From Psychrobacillus sp044762745 (lineage in GTDB: Bacteria > Bacillota > Bacilli > Bacillales_A > Planococcaceae): DNA of 64,000 bases. Under the pieces are notes generated by a model. It did no database searches. It saw only the letters and a program-made list of their open reading frames with translations, and was not told where the DNA came from. Of this stretch, positions 16,858-24,779 are shown piece by piece (the first letter of the stretch is position 1; every line of letters starts with the position of its first letter). The stretch is taken from contig NZ_JBIWEX010000021.1 of NCBI RefSeq assembly GCF_044762745.1, positions 19,932-83,931 of the forward strand. The letters run 5' to 3'. The position numbers were made by a program, and so were the translations under genes.

Positions 16858-17340
16858 CGATTTTTTGAATTTTTGTCGAAGAGCAGCTTCTACTTGTGGA
16901 GGAACTAATTCTTCAATTTTCCCTCCATACTTTGCTACTTCTTTGACGATGCTAGAACTTAAAAAAGAATATTGGTTTTTTGTCATAATGAAAAATGTTT
17001 CAATTTCATCGTTTAATACGCGGTTCATCGATGTAATTTGCATTTCATATTCGAAATCAGAAACTGCTCGTAGCCCTCGAATAATTGCACTCGCATGGAC
17101 ACTTTCCGCATAATCCATCAATAATCCAGAATAAGTCTCTACTTTCACATTGGAAAGATGGCTAGTCGCTTCTTTAATAAGTTCCATTCTTTCTTCTACG
17201 GAAAATAGCGGGTTTTTGGATGAGTTGTTTAATACGACAACATTTACTTGTCCAAAAACAGCCGCTCCTCGATTAATAATATCTAAATGTCCATTCGTAA
17301 TAGGATCAAAACTTCCTGGTACAACTGCAATTTTAACCAA
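16855..17340 (-). CDS. coaD: Phosphopantetheine adenylyltransferase
   Basis: Penultimate step of coenzyme A synthesis: 4'-phosphopantetheine + ATP to dephospho-CoA. Nucleotidyltransferase motif PGSFDPITNGHLDI at 8-21, conserved IIRGLRAVSDFEYE, and the ISSSxVKE-like FLSSSIVKEVA. 161 residues, normal. One base separates it from the rsmD stop, so rsmD-coaD form one operon, as in most Firmicutes. Confidence 0.97.
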   Translation of the reverse strand: MVKIAVVPGSFDPITNGHLDIINRGAAVFGQVNVVVLNNSSKNPLFSVEERMELIKEATSHLSNVKVETYSGLLMDYAESVHASAIIRGLRAVSDFEYEMQITSMNRVLNDEIETFFIMTKNQYSFLSSSIVKEVAKYGGKIEELVPPQVEAALRQKFKKS

Positions 17341-17341
17341 T

Positions 17342-17911
17342 CTAATCCCCCTCTTCTTCTAAACGTCTACGATAAATTGAAATAACAGTACCACCGTATG
17401 TTTCGCGTCTAGCTAGAGTAAAAGTACCTAAATCAGTTGCTAAGTCTACCGCTTTATCATGTTCACACACAATAATTCCCGTATCGCTCATACAACCAAC
17501 TTCTACGATCTTTTCAGCTAAATCATAAAATGCAATCTTGTTATACGGTGGATCTACAAATAGTAACTCAATTTTTAGTTCTCTTTTTTCAAATGCTTTA
17601 ACTGCCCGAGAAGCATCAATTTTGTATATTTCACTCGAATCTTCTAAACGACATTTCTTTAAATTTTCATTTATAGTTTGAATGGCTTTCTGATCTTTTT
17701 CGATAAATATACATAAATCGATCCCTCGACTTAATGATTCAATACCTAAGTTTCCACTTCCCGCGAATAAATCTACGGCGATCCCTCCATCAAAATAAGG
17801 TCCTATCATGTTAAAAATAGACTCTTTTACTTTATCCGTTGTAGGCCGTGTATTCGTTCCGGGTACCGCTTTTAACGGCAACCCTTTTTTCGATCCTGAT
17901 ATGACTCTCAT
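17342..17911 (-). CDS. rsmD: 16S rRNA (guanine(966)-N2)-methyltransferase RsmD
   Basis: Rossmann-fold SAM methyltransferase of 189 residues. RVISGSKKG at the start, SAM motif VDLFAGSGNLGIE (about 48-60) and the catalytic VDPPYN motif (about 120). It is cotranscribed with coaD and equals ylbH in B. subtilis. Confidence 0.95.
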   Translation of the reverse strand: MRVISGSKKGLPLKAVPGTNTRPTTDKVKESIFNMIGPYFDGGIAVDLFAGSGNLGIESLSRGIDLCIFIEKDQKAIQTINENLKKCRLEDSSEIYKIDASRAVKAFEKRELKIELLFVDPPYNKIAFYDLAEKIVEVGCMSDTGIIVCEHDKAVDLATDLGTFTLARRETYGGTVISIYRRRLEEEGD

Positions 17912-17966
17912 GTTATGACTCCTAATGATTAAATTCGCCTCGTCGCAAAATATTTGCTGAATGAAG

Positions 17967-19385
17967 TTAAAATGATGTGGACTCCGTTATATTTATCCGG
18001 TCTTCTTGTTTTTCTAAATTCAGTAAAAACAATCGAATCATCCACGCTTCTTCGATATAAAATTCAGACCCAATCCGTTCAAACGGTTCTGACATTGCGT
18101 CATATCTTTTCTCATTCAAGACGTAAAATGGTTCTTGAATTGGAAAACGAAATGCCCTTGAATCATTTTGCACATATAAACCTTTATCTGTATTATTTAA
18201 TGAGTAACCTAGTGTAGTTAGCAATGGTTCGGCGGCATATAAAATTTTCCCGTCTTTTATGAATAATTTCACCTCTTGTTGTTCTAGCCCATTTACAGAC
18301 ACTGTACGCGGATCTTCAAAAAGCAATGGAAATTTTTCCGATTCAGCTTTGTTATTCAATTGAAAAAAAGAAGTTTTAAAATCGATTATTTCTGACAACG
18401 ACTTATCTAATTCTTCAGCACTTAATCGATGATTTTTAGTCAATGTCGTTTTCCATTCTGAAAGCTGACTTGCTGTAAAATAATTTTTAAGTGTTTCATA
18501 CATCCAGATTGATTTTTCTGTTCCAATTGGAATGTCCATCAAAAAACTACTAACGACTTCAGCAAGTAATGGACTATTTTCGTTTAATCCATAATGTAAT
18601 TGAACATTTTTCACAATTAATTCACGTTCAATCGATTCAATATCTTTACCCGCCATAAACGCTATACGTGATGACTTAATATTATTTTTATTTTCAGCGA
18701 AAAGCAAGGTCATATGCTTACTATTAGGAATATTTAACTGTTCTAATCGTGCACGCACTTCTTCAGAGAGATCTTCATTTGAATGAACAGTAAAATAATC
18801 ATTTTCAAATTTCACTGGAATTATTTCTTGCTGCCAATACAAATCTGCGATATTTCCACTCCCATAAGAAAGGGTATAATCAATCAAATTTAACGAGGTG
18901 TTACCAATTACCGGTAAACCACTAACCCACATCCCTCCTCTTTTCAACTCATCCGTTACATGAAGCGTTGTATAAGAGACTCCACCTTTTTCGATTTTCG
19001 CTAAAAATCCGGAAAATAATTTACCGTCTGTTAACCCATCTACTAATGGAATTTCATACGAGACGCTCTGTTTTGACGACTCCCCATCTTGAAACACTGT
19101 TAAATCATCCGATAATCGACTACAGCTATCACTAGTACTCAAGTCACAGCTTCTATTTTCACTCGAAATGGGCCATGTAATAGTCATTTGTTCTTTTGGC
19201 AAATGACTAAAATGTTGCTTCACAATAACTCTGTCACTTTTAAAATTCATTTGAACTTCTTGTTCGTAATAAAAAGATTGTTCCTCTTCTTCCAAACTAG
19301 AGGAGTAGACTTGATATTGAAATAAAAGCAACACGCTATTTACCACAACAAGCAACATAGTTAAAAAACTTATAACAAATTTCAT
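17967..19385 (-). CDS. Unknown membrane-anchored extracellular protein with C-terminal stalk-like domain
   Basis: I do not recognise a named family. The 472-residue protein starts with an uncleaved-looking membrane segment (about 3-22, VISFLTMLLVVVNSVLLLF) and the rest should lie outside the cell. The mid region is about 250 mixed-charge residues. The last 110 residues (KLFIKDGKILYAAEPLLTTL ... FYVLNEKRYDAMSEP) resemble copper-amine-oxidase-N-type stalk domains, two short strand-rich repeats found on many Bacillales surface proteins. The ATG at 19385 has TGGAGG upstream. It lies between rsmD and ylbG, where B. subtilis has no such gene. Confidence 0.7.
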   Translation of the reverse strand: MKFVISFLTMLLVVVNSVLLLFQYQVYSSSLEEEEQSFYYEQEVQMNFKSDRVIVKQHFSHLPKEQMTITWPISSENRSCDLSTSDSCSRLSDDLTVFQDGESSKQSVSYEIPLVDGLTDGKLFSGFLAKIEKGGVSYTTLHVTDELKRGGMWVSGLPVIGNTSLNLIDYTLSYGSGNIADLYWQQEIIPVKFENDYFTVHSNEDLSEEVRARLEQLNIPNSKHMTLLFAENKNNIKSSRIAFMAGKDIESIERELIVKNVQLHYGLNENSPLLAEVVSSFLMDIPIGTEKSIWMYETLKNYFTASQLSEWKTTLTKNHRLSAEELDKSLSEIIDFKTSFFQLNNKAESEKFPLLFEDPRTVSVNGLEQQEVKLFIKDGKILYAAEPLLTTLGYSLNNTDKGLYVQNDSRAFRFPIQEPFYVLNEKRYDAMSEPFERIGSEFYIEEAWMIRLFLLNLEKQEDRINITESTSF

Positions 19386-19437
19386 AGAATTTTCCTCCAA
19401 CAAAGTGGTAAGATGGACTGGAAAGGAAGTGCTACCA

Positions 19438-19824
19438 TTGATTCAACGTTTTATAGAACTAGGTGAAGGTTATGGAGATGTTTTTGAGCTTTGTGAACTC
19501 GCTCGTTTAAATAAAAACCGCATACATCATGCATTCATATTCACGTCTAAAAAAGAAGATAAAGAGTACTTTTCCATTGCAGTTGCTCTAAAACCAATTA
19601 ATAACGCTAATTTTTTCCCAATTTATATATGTCGAGAAGGAATTCCAAAAACGGAACTGATTCCTAAAAGGCTTGTAGCATTTAAAGAGACGCTAGAAAA
19701 GCTGCAAATAGAACCGATCCAAATCGACATGAAACATTCTTCTACTTTTGTAGATACGAATTTATATTATCAATATATAATTGGCGTTTTACGGTTGAAT
19801 CATTTAATACCGCCATTACAATAG
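19438..19824 (+). CDS. Small conserved Bacillales protein (YlbA/DUF7147-like)
   Basis: A 128-residue soluble protein starting IQRFIELGEGYGDVFEL and ending YYQYIIGVLRLNHLIPPLQ; these ends resemble a conserved Bacillales family that I associate with YlbA, function unknown. The TTG at 19438 has AAAGGAAGTG at eight bases; a GTG upstream at 19405 overlaps the divergent neighbour's leader. It converges with ylbG, 12 bases apart. Confidence 0.65.
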   Translation: MIQRFIELGEGYGDVFELCELARLNKNRIHHAFIFTSKKEDKEYFSIAVALKPINNANFFPIYICREGIPKTELIPKRLVAFKETLEKLQIEPIQIDMKHSSTFVDTNLYYQYIIGVLRLNHLIPPLQ

Positions 19825-19836
19825 ACTAATTTAATA

Positions 19837-20109
19837 CTACAGTCCAATTTTATAATCGTATTCTTTCGCTTTATCCGGTTTACTATTTTCAAATTCTGTT
19901 TTTAAAAATGGACGGTACGATTCTAATATTTCTTTTACAAAAGGAAGTTTGTTCATCTTTTGTTTGGCAGTTTCAATTTGATCTTGATCACAATATAACA
20001 CGACATATTTCAACTTTTTAGATATATAGTGAACATGGCCATATTTTCTTAATGATTTTGCTTGTTTTAAATGATGCACATAGACAATTAATCCTTGTCT
20101 TTCTGTCAT
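19837..20109 (-). CDS. ylbG: UPF0298 family protein YlbG
   Basis: A 90-residue cytoplasmic protein with the family pattern GLIVYVHHLKQAKSLRKYGHVHYISKK and YCDQD. Function unknown. The ATG at 20109 follows GAGGGG; the upstream ATG at 20124 overlaps that site. The length equals that of the B. subtilis homologue. Confidence 0.92.
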   Translation of the reverse strand: MTERQGLIVYVHHLKQAKSLRKYGHVHYISKKLKYVVLYCDQDQIETAKQKMNKLPFVKEILESYRPFLKTEFENSKPDKAKEYDYKIGL

Positions 20110-20210
20110 ACTTTTTCCCCTCATTTCTTCCTCTCAAGGATAACATATCCGGGAAAATGATAGCAACAACAACTAGCTGACAGTTGTACGTTCAAAAGAT
20201 ATAATTATTA

Positions 20211-20515
20211 GAAAAGCGGAAGCGCCTAAGTCTAGAGGAATACAGTCTAAGTTCGCGACATCGTGGTGCTCCTGCGCAAAGCTCGTCGCAAAATAAAAAA
20301 AACATTTCGCAACGACTGTATGACCTGCTTCGTGCAGGCCTCCGACAGGCAAATGTGAATGGGGAAGGTCTGCAAAGTACGCCACATCCTGTGGCAAAGC
20401 AGACATGACCCACATCGTGCGGGCCCAGGAGGCAGCTCCTCAGCCACCACGAGCGCTTTTGTTTGCGACGAGCTGTGCGCAGGAGCAAGGCGCTGAAGCT
20501 GGATCGATAAAAAGA
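20211..20515 (+). repeat. Family B repeat, long copy, 5' of the glycerophosphodiesterase gene
   Basis: Starts GAAAAGCGGAAGCGCCTAAG and ends AAGGCGCTGAAGCTGGAT. Inside it, 20268-20292 and 20462-20486 are inverted copies of each other (24 of 25 positions), enclosing smaller hairpins such as CCTGCTTCGTGCAGG. The whole unit can fold as one long stem. It is GC-rich (open frames inside are artefacts) and ends 33 bases before the gene start. Confidence 0.8.
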
Positions 20516-20548
20516 AGCCAATGGTTAAAAAGGAGGATAAATCGATTA

Positions 20549-21451
20549 ATGGGTAAAAAAACAAATGTTGCGTTCGCTATAGCCGCCGCTGCAGGAGCAG
20601 CTTGGGCTAGTACAAAAGCTATTTCTAAACCACAAAGTCGTACTCCAAAAGAAGCACTTGAATACGAGCAACCAATTATCCTTGCACATCGCGGTGGAGC
20701 GCTACTTGCTCCAGAATGTTCGCTTGCCGCTTTTGAAAATGCAGCAAAATTAGGAGTACATGGTTTTGAAATAGATATTCGATTAACGAAAGATGAAGAG
20801 ATTATTGTTTTTCACGATGAGCACTTAGACAGAGTGACAAATTTAAGTGGTAAAGTTGCAGATTATACATTTGCACAATTGAAAGAAGCAGACCTTGGTT
20901 ATCATTTTGTTGACTTAGAAGGTTCTCATTCCTATAGAAGTCGCGGTGAACAGATTATCACTTTAGGTGAGCTTCTCGATACATATCCACAAATGCTTAT
21001 TAATATGGATATTAAAGATGCTCCCCAAACTTATGAAGGTAGTTTAATGCCTTCCAAGCTTTGGAGACTATTAGAAGAAAAACAAGCTTGCAGACGCGTT
21101 GTAGTTACTAGTTTTTACGATGAACAAATAGATCGTTTTAATTTGTATGCACAAAATACGGTTGCTTTAGGCGCTGGCGAAAAAGAAGTAAAAAAAGCAT
21201 ATACAGCATATACCAGCCAATTTAAACATTTATATCATCCCAAAGTAGATGTGTTCCAAATTCCGGTGAGATCCAATGTGTTTCCACTTGATAGTGCTGG
21301 TTTTATTAAGTTTATTACTTCATTGAATATTCCTGTTCATTATTGGACTATTGATGATCCAGTAGTGATGAAGAAGTTGATTCAAAACGGAGCAAAAGGA
21401 ATCATAACCGATCGACCCGACCTAGCAATCGAAGCATTAAAATTAGACTAA
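20549..21451 (+). CDS. Glycerophosphodiester phosphodiesterase family protein
   Basis: Hydrolyses glycerophosphodiesters to glycerol-3-phosphate and an alcohol. After an Ala-rich hydrophobic N-terminus (about 7-19, possible membrane anchor) comes the GDPD barrel: HRGG at about 49-52, EIDIRLTKDEEIIVFHDE with the metal-binding Glu, Asp and the second catalytic His, and YWTIDDP near the C-terminus. The ATG at 20549 has AAGGAGG at nine bases and gives 300 residues; the frame upstream runs through a repeat and is not coding. Confidence 0.9.
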   Translation: MGKKTNVAFAIAAAAGAAWASTKAISKPQSRTPKEALEYEQPIILAHRGGALLAPECSLAAFENAAKLGVHGFEIDIRLTKDEEIIVFHDEHLDRVTNLSGKVADYTFAQLKEADLGYHFVDLEGSHSYRSRGEQIITLGELLDTYPQMLINMDIKDAPQTYEGSLMPSKLWRLLEEKQACRRVVVTSFYDEQIDRFNLYAQNTVALGAGEKEVKKAYTAYTSQFKHLYHPKVDVFQIPVRSNVFPLDSAGFIKFITSLNIPVHYWTIDDPVVMKKLIQNGAKGIITDRPDLAIEALKLD

Positions 21452-21484
21452 AAAGGATGTGTGCAATTAAATGCACACATCCTT
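21451..21484. terminator. Bidirectional terminator between GDPD gene and ylbF
   Basis: AAGGATGTGTGCA / TGCACACATCCTT with a six-base loop. Minus-strand reading ends in TTTTTAG, so it best serves ylbF. Confidence 0.88.
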
Positions 21485-21492
21485 CGTATTTC

Positions 21493-21942
21493 TTATGCAG
21501 AACAAGAACAAGCCCCGCCAGAACCGCAGCCGCTCCCACAACTAGAGCCGCTAGATGCAAAAAACGGGTTGCTCACAGGAACTTTCACACCTTCTGAAAC
21601 GGATTTACCGATTAGCAAGCTCACTTCATCTAAAAGATCTTGCAATTCATTTTCCGCAACCCTTAATGTTGCGATTTCATCTACCATATCCAATTTTCGT
21701 TTAGTTACACGAATATCTTTCATAACTTTCGAATAATCAGGATGATATTTTCCGAATCGTTGAACCTCTTCATATTGGTCTTTAAGTTTCGTAAAATGAT
21801 TAATTTCAAGAACTAGATTCGAATTTGTATATACAGCACGATGTGCATCTAAATAATGATAAAATTGTTCAGAGGAAAGAACCATAGTACATAGCATATC
21901 TGATTGGTCCATTATAGTGGCCCATTCATTGGTCATTATCAT
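21493..21942 (-). CDS. ylbF: YlbF, RNase Y/competence-sporulation regulator
   Basis: A helical YlbF/YmcA-family protein of 149 residues. In B. subtilis it forms the Y-complex with YmcA and YaaT, which carries Fe-S clusters and tunes RNase Y cleavage, affecting competence, biofilm and sporulation. The C-terminal tail is rich in Gly/Ser/Cys with four cysteines (SCGSGCGSGGACSCSA), suitable as cluster ligands. ATG with GGAGG at seven bases. Confidence 0.93.
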   Translation of the reverse strand: MIMTNEWATIMDQSDMLCTMVLSSEQFYHYLDAHRAVYTNSNLVLEINHFTKLKDQYEEVQRFGKYHPDYSKVMKDIRVTKRKLDMVDEIATLRVAENELQDLLDEVSLLIGKSVSEGVKVPVSNPFFASSGSSCGSGCGSGGACSCSA

Positions 21943-22026
21943 TTAAAAACCTCCAATCTGTGTATATCATAACAGAAATGGAGAAACAAATGCTAAATTA
22001 TTAACTTACTGTTAGGAGAAAAAATA

Positions 22027-22524
22027 ATGAATGAATTACAATCTTTACTTCATCAAGTAACAGAAAATGCATCAGAAGCAGAGAGAACCCTTCTAAAAGA
22101 ATTTCTAATAGGAATCCAAATGAAACAACAACATACTTCTACTACTTATTTAAATGCGGTTCTACAAATGGACATCCAATTTGATCATGATACATGTATC
22201 GTCACATTTCCCATTACTCCGCTTTCCTACAATACATTTGATAAACCACACGGGGGAATTATAGCAACACTAATGGATAATGCGATGGGGTACCTTGTAA
22301 ACAGAGATTTAAAGCCAGAAGGAAAAGGTGCTGTAACTACGAATATGAACATTCATTATGTGAAAGCAGCAACCGAAAAATCATTGATCGCTAAAGCGTC
22401 TTACTTACATAAGGGTCGCCAAACATTAGTGTTAGAATGTACAGTCACTCAACCAGACGGCAAAAGGATTGCTCACGCTACCGGATCATTTTTTGTTATT
22501 AATCCATCTAATTCTTCTAAATAA
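22027..22524 (+). CDS. PaaI-type hotdog thioesterase
   Basis: A 165-residue acyl-CoA thioesterase of the PaaI/YbgC hotdog group. The motif KPHGGIIATLMDNAMGYLV (about 76-94) holds the catalytic Asp and helix. C-terminal strands VTTNMNIHYVKAA and ATGSFFVI complete the fold. Substrate unknown. The last 52 bases overlap the 3' end of the convergent MurE-like gene. Confidence 0.88.
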   Translation: MNELQSLLHQVTENASEAERTLLKEFLIGIQMKQQHTSTTYLNAVLQMDIQFDHDTCIVTFPITPLSYNTFDKPHGGIIATLMDNAMGYLVNRDLKPEGKGAVTTNMNIHYVKAATEKSLIAKASYLHKGRQTLVLECTVTQPDGKRIAHATGSFFVINPSNSSK

Positions 22525-23933
22525 TTACGTACAACTTGATGATCAGAAAAAGGGACTACAAGACCATCGGCAATTTGTTCTTGCTCATGTCCCTTTCCTG
22601 CGATTAATATGACATCTCCTTTTTTGGCAGAGCGCAATGCTAGGACTATCGCTTTTTTACGGTCAGGTTCAATTATTACTTTCTGAAGTTCAACCCCACT
22701 TACAATTTCAGCAATAATGTCTTCTGGACGTTCATTTCTTGGATTATCGGAAGTTATAATTGCTTTTGTCGCATATTTTGTCGCAACTTCCCCCATTCCT
22801 TTTCTTTTTTGTTTGTCTCGATTGCCTCCGCATCCGAAAACTACATATATGTCCTTTTTTGCATAAGATGAAATAGTAGATAAACAAGCCTCCAATGCGT
22901 CAGGAGTATGTGCATAGTCAATTAGCACTTCTACTCCTTTACTATTTTGAATCTGCTCTAACCTTCCTTTAGGCAGCGTAAGAGCTTTTATTTCTTCAAC
23001 AGGAATATTTAGTGCCGTTAAACTCGCTATTGCTGCTGCTATATTCATTCCATTATAATAACCACTATTTTTCATACTCAATTGCACTTCTTTATCTCTA
23101 ACGAAAAATTTATAATGGACAATTTCGGTTGAGTAGTCGACTGTTTGATAAATAACATCATTCGTATATTGTTCTCCGAAACGAATAACCGGTAGTTCTG
23201 TCTTTTCTGCAATGGATTTACACCACTCATCGTCATCATTAACGACTAATTGTTTGGAAAGCGTAGCAAGTAGCTCTTTTGACTTCTTATAAGGCACCAT
23301 TCCACCGTGGAATTCTAGGTGATCCTTACCTATATTCAAAAATACTCCTAAATCAATAGGATACACACCCAATCGATTGTCCAATAATCCTTGAGAAGAG
23401 GCTTCTAATACAATGTATTCCACTTTATGTTCGTAACAGTATTTTACTACTTGTAGAAAATCATAGAATGGCAATGTTGTATTACTTCTAAATGAATAAT
23501 CTAATTTTTGGCCATTTATAAAAACACCTAGTGTACCAATGACACAAACAGTTTTTTGTTGTTGCATTAATAATTGTCCTATAAATGATGCAACCGTGGT
23601 TTTCCCATTTGTTCCAGTGATCCCAATTGTTTTTATTTGCTTCCCATACATTTCATACGTCATTCGGGAAATTTTCTCTTTTAACAGATGCATATCAGTC
23701 GGTAATATAACCTGTGGTACGCTACAGTCATGGATGAAATATTCGGTGAGTATTGCTTGTGCACCGTTTTGTATCGCTTCTTCTATAAATACTCGATTAC
23801 CTGTTTCAGAAACGAATACATCTCCTTCTTTTATTTGCTTTGAGTGATCAATAAATCTGTTTATCATAAAATCCTTCAAGTCACCTTTAATCTTAAAGTC
23901 TAAACAATCCAATAGCTCTTTTAAAGAAAAAAT
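22473..23933 (-). CDS. Second MurE-like UDP-MurNAc-tripeptide ligase, probable ATT start
   Basis: Mur ligase family enzyme joining a diamino acid to UDP-MurNAc-Ala-Glu. P-loop GITGTNGKTTVAS, EASSQGLLDNR, NIGKDHLEFHGG, GCGGNRDKQKRKGMG and the substrate motif SDNPRNE are present; DNPR is associated with meso-diaminopimelate, whereas lysine enzymes usually have DDPR. No ATG, GTG or TTG in frame fits: AGGGAG lies nine bases before an ATT at 23933, giving 486 residues, close to the usual 494. The ATG at 23867 would trim the N-terminal domain. The normal murE site, after spoVD, is outside the window, so this may be a paralogue used in sporulation. Confidence 0.8.
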   Translation of the reverse strand: MFSLKELLDCLDFKIKGDLKDFMINRFIDHSKQIKEGDVFVSETGNRVFIEEAIQNGAQAILTEYFIHDCSVPQVILPTDMHLLKEKISRMTYEMYGKQIKTIGITGTNGKTTVASFIGQLLMQQQKTVCVIGTLGVFINGQKLDYSFRSNTTLPFYDFLQVVKYCYEHKVEYIVLEASSQGLLDNRLGVYPIDLGVFLNIGKDHLEFHGGMVPYKKSKELLATLSKQLVVNDDDEWCKSIAEKTELPVIRFGEQYTNDVIYQTVDYSTEIVHYKFFVRDKEVQLSMKNSGYYNGMNIAAAIASLTALNIPVEEIKALTLPKGRLEQIQNSKGVEVLIDYAHTPDALEACLSTISSYAKKDIYVVFGCGGNRDKQKRKGMGEVATKYATKAIITSDNPRNERPEDIIAEIVSGVELQKVIIEPDRKKAIVLALRSAKKGDVILIAGKGHEQEQIADGLVVPFSDHQVVRNYLEELDGLITKNDPVA

Positions 23934-23991
23934 AGTAACACACTCCCTACACCATTCTTGTGAGTTTGCATAAAGTAAATTGAATTCCTTG

Positions 23992-24020
23992 TATCGTATG
24001 AACGGAGTGTTTAAAATGTC
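23992..24020 (-). promoter_or_regulatory. Sigma-K-like mother-cell promoter for the MurE-like gene
   Basis: On the minus strand GACA (24020-24017), 16 bases, then CATACGATA (24000-23992). This fits the known sigma-K pattern (ACA, 16 bp, CATANNNTA) at every fixed position. The predicted transcript start is about 50 bases before the ATT start. The element partly overlaps the leader of the divergent aspartokinase gene. Confidence 0.5.
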
Positions 24021-24041
24021 ACGAGTAGAGTGGTTGAAAAT

Positions 24042-24773
24042 ATGATTGTGCAAAAATTTGGTGGAATTGCAATGCAGGATTATCAGCACAGAAAATTGGT
24101 AATAGCAAGGATTAAAAAAGCAATTAGTATACATCAACAAGTATTGGTAGTTGTATCAGCAATGGGAAGAAGCGGTCAACACTATGCAACGGATACATTA
24201 TTAGATTTAATACCAAGCTCTGTTAGTAGTGTTGAAACAGATTTACTTTCGGCCTGTGGTGAACTCATATCTGCATCTGTACTTTGTGCAGAGTTAAAAA
24301 AAGCAGGGGTTTTGGCAACTCTTTTATATGGGAGAAGTGCGGGAATTATTACAAATGATTCATACGGAGATGCTCAAATAGAGAAAGTAGATACAACATC
24401 AATAACAGCCGCCTTCCAACATGTCCATTGTATAGTAGTACCAGGGTTCCAAGGTATTTCAGAAGAAACGCAAACTTTCACGACTCTAGGTAGAGGTGGA
24501 AGTGATTTAACTGCAGTCGTTTATGGGCATTATTTAAATGCAGATGTCGTGGAATTTTATAAAAATGTTCCAGGTGTTATGACTTCTGATCCTTTTAGAA
24601 ATAAAAACGTTGAATTGATTTCTTCCATGACTTATGAAGAACTACAACATAAAATAAATGGACCAGTAGAAGTCATTCAAACAAGAGCAGCAAGATTTGC
24701 CGCTCTCCATCATGTTCCTTTGCATATTCGCTCTCTATATGAAGATAAAGAAGGTACATTTGTTTTTCACTAA
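24042..24773 (+). CDS. Aspartokinase catalytic domain without ACT domains
   Basis: A 243-residue amino-acid kinase. VQKFGGIAM at the N-terminus, VVVSAMGRSG, LGRGGSDLTAV and EFYKNVPGVMTSDPF are all aspartokinase signatures. The sequence stops after the kinase fold (usual length about 400), so the regulatory ACT pair is missing and feedback control by lysine or diaminopimelate is unlikely. Aspartate phosphorylation is the first step toward diaminopimelate and dipicolinate. The ATG at 24042 is preferred; an in-frame GTG at 24030 is possible. It is divergent from the MurE-like ligase. Confidence 0.85.
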   Translation: MIVQKFGGIAMQDYQHRKLVIARIKKAISIHQQVLVVVSAMGRSGQHYATDTLLDLIPSSVSSVETDLLSACGELISASVLCAELKKAGVLATLLYGRSAGIITNDSYGDAQIEKVDTTSITAAFQHVHCIVVPGFQGISEETQTFTTLGRGGSDLTAVVYGHYLNADVVEFYKNVPGVMTSDPFRNKNVELISSMTYEELQHKINGPVEVIQTRAARFAALHHVPLHIRSLYEDKEGTFVFH

Positions 24774-24779
24774 TCATTG

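Noticed and set aside
20192..20521. Several overlapping minus-strand open frames of 80-109 codons in the gap before the glycerophosphodiesterase gene
   Set aside because: They lie in the GC-rich family B repeat, where palindromic sequence opens frames on both strands; there is no ribosome site or family resemblance.
23934..24140. N-terminal extension of the MurE-like protein to an ATG at 24140
   Set aside because: It would overlap the divergent aspartokinase gene and lie upstream of the candidate promoter; the extra residues do not resemble Mur ligases.
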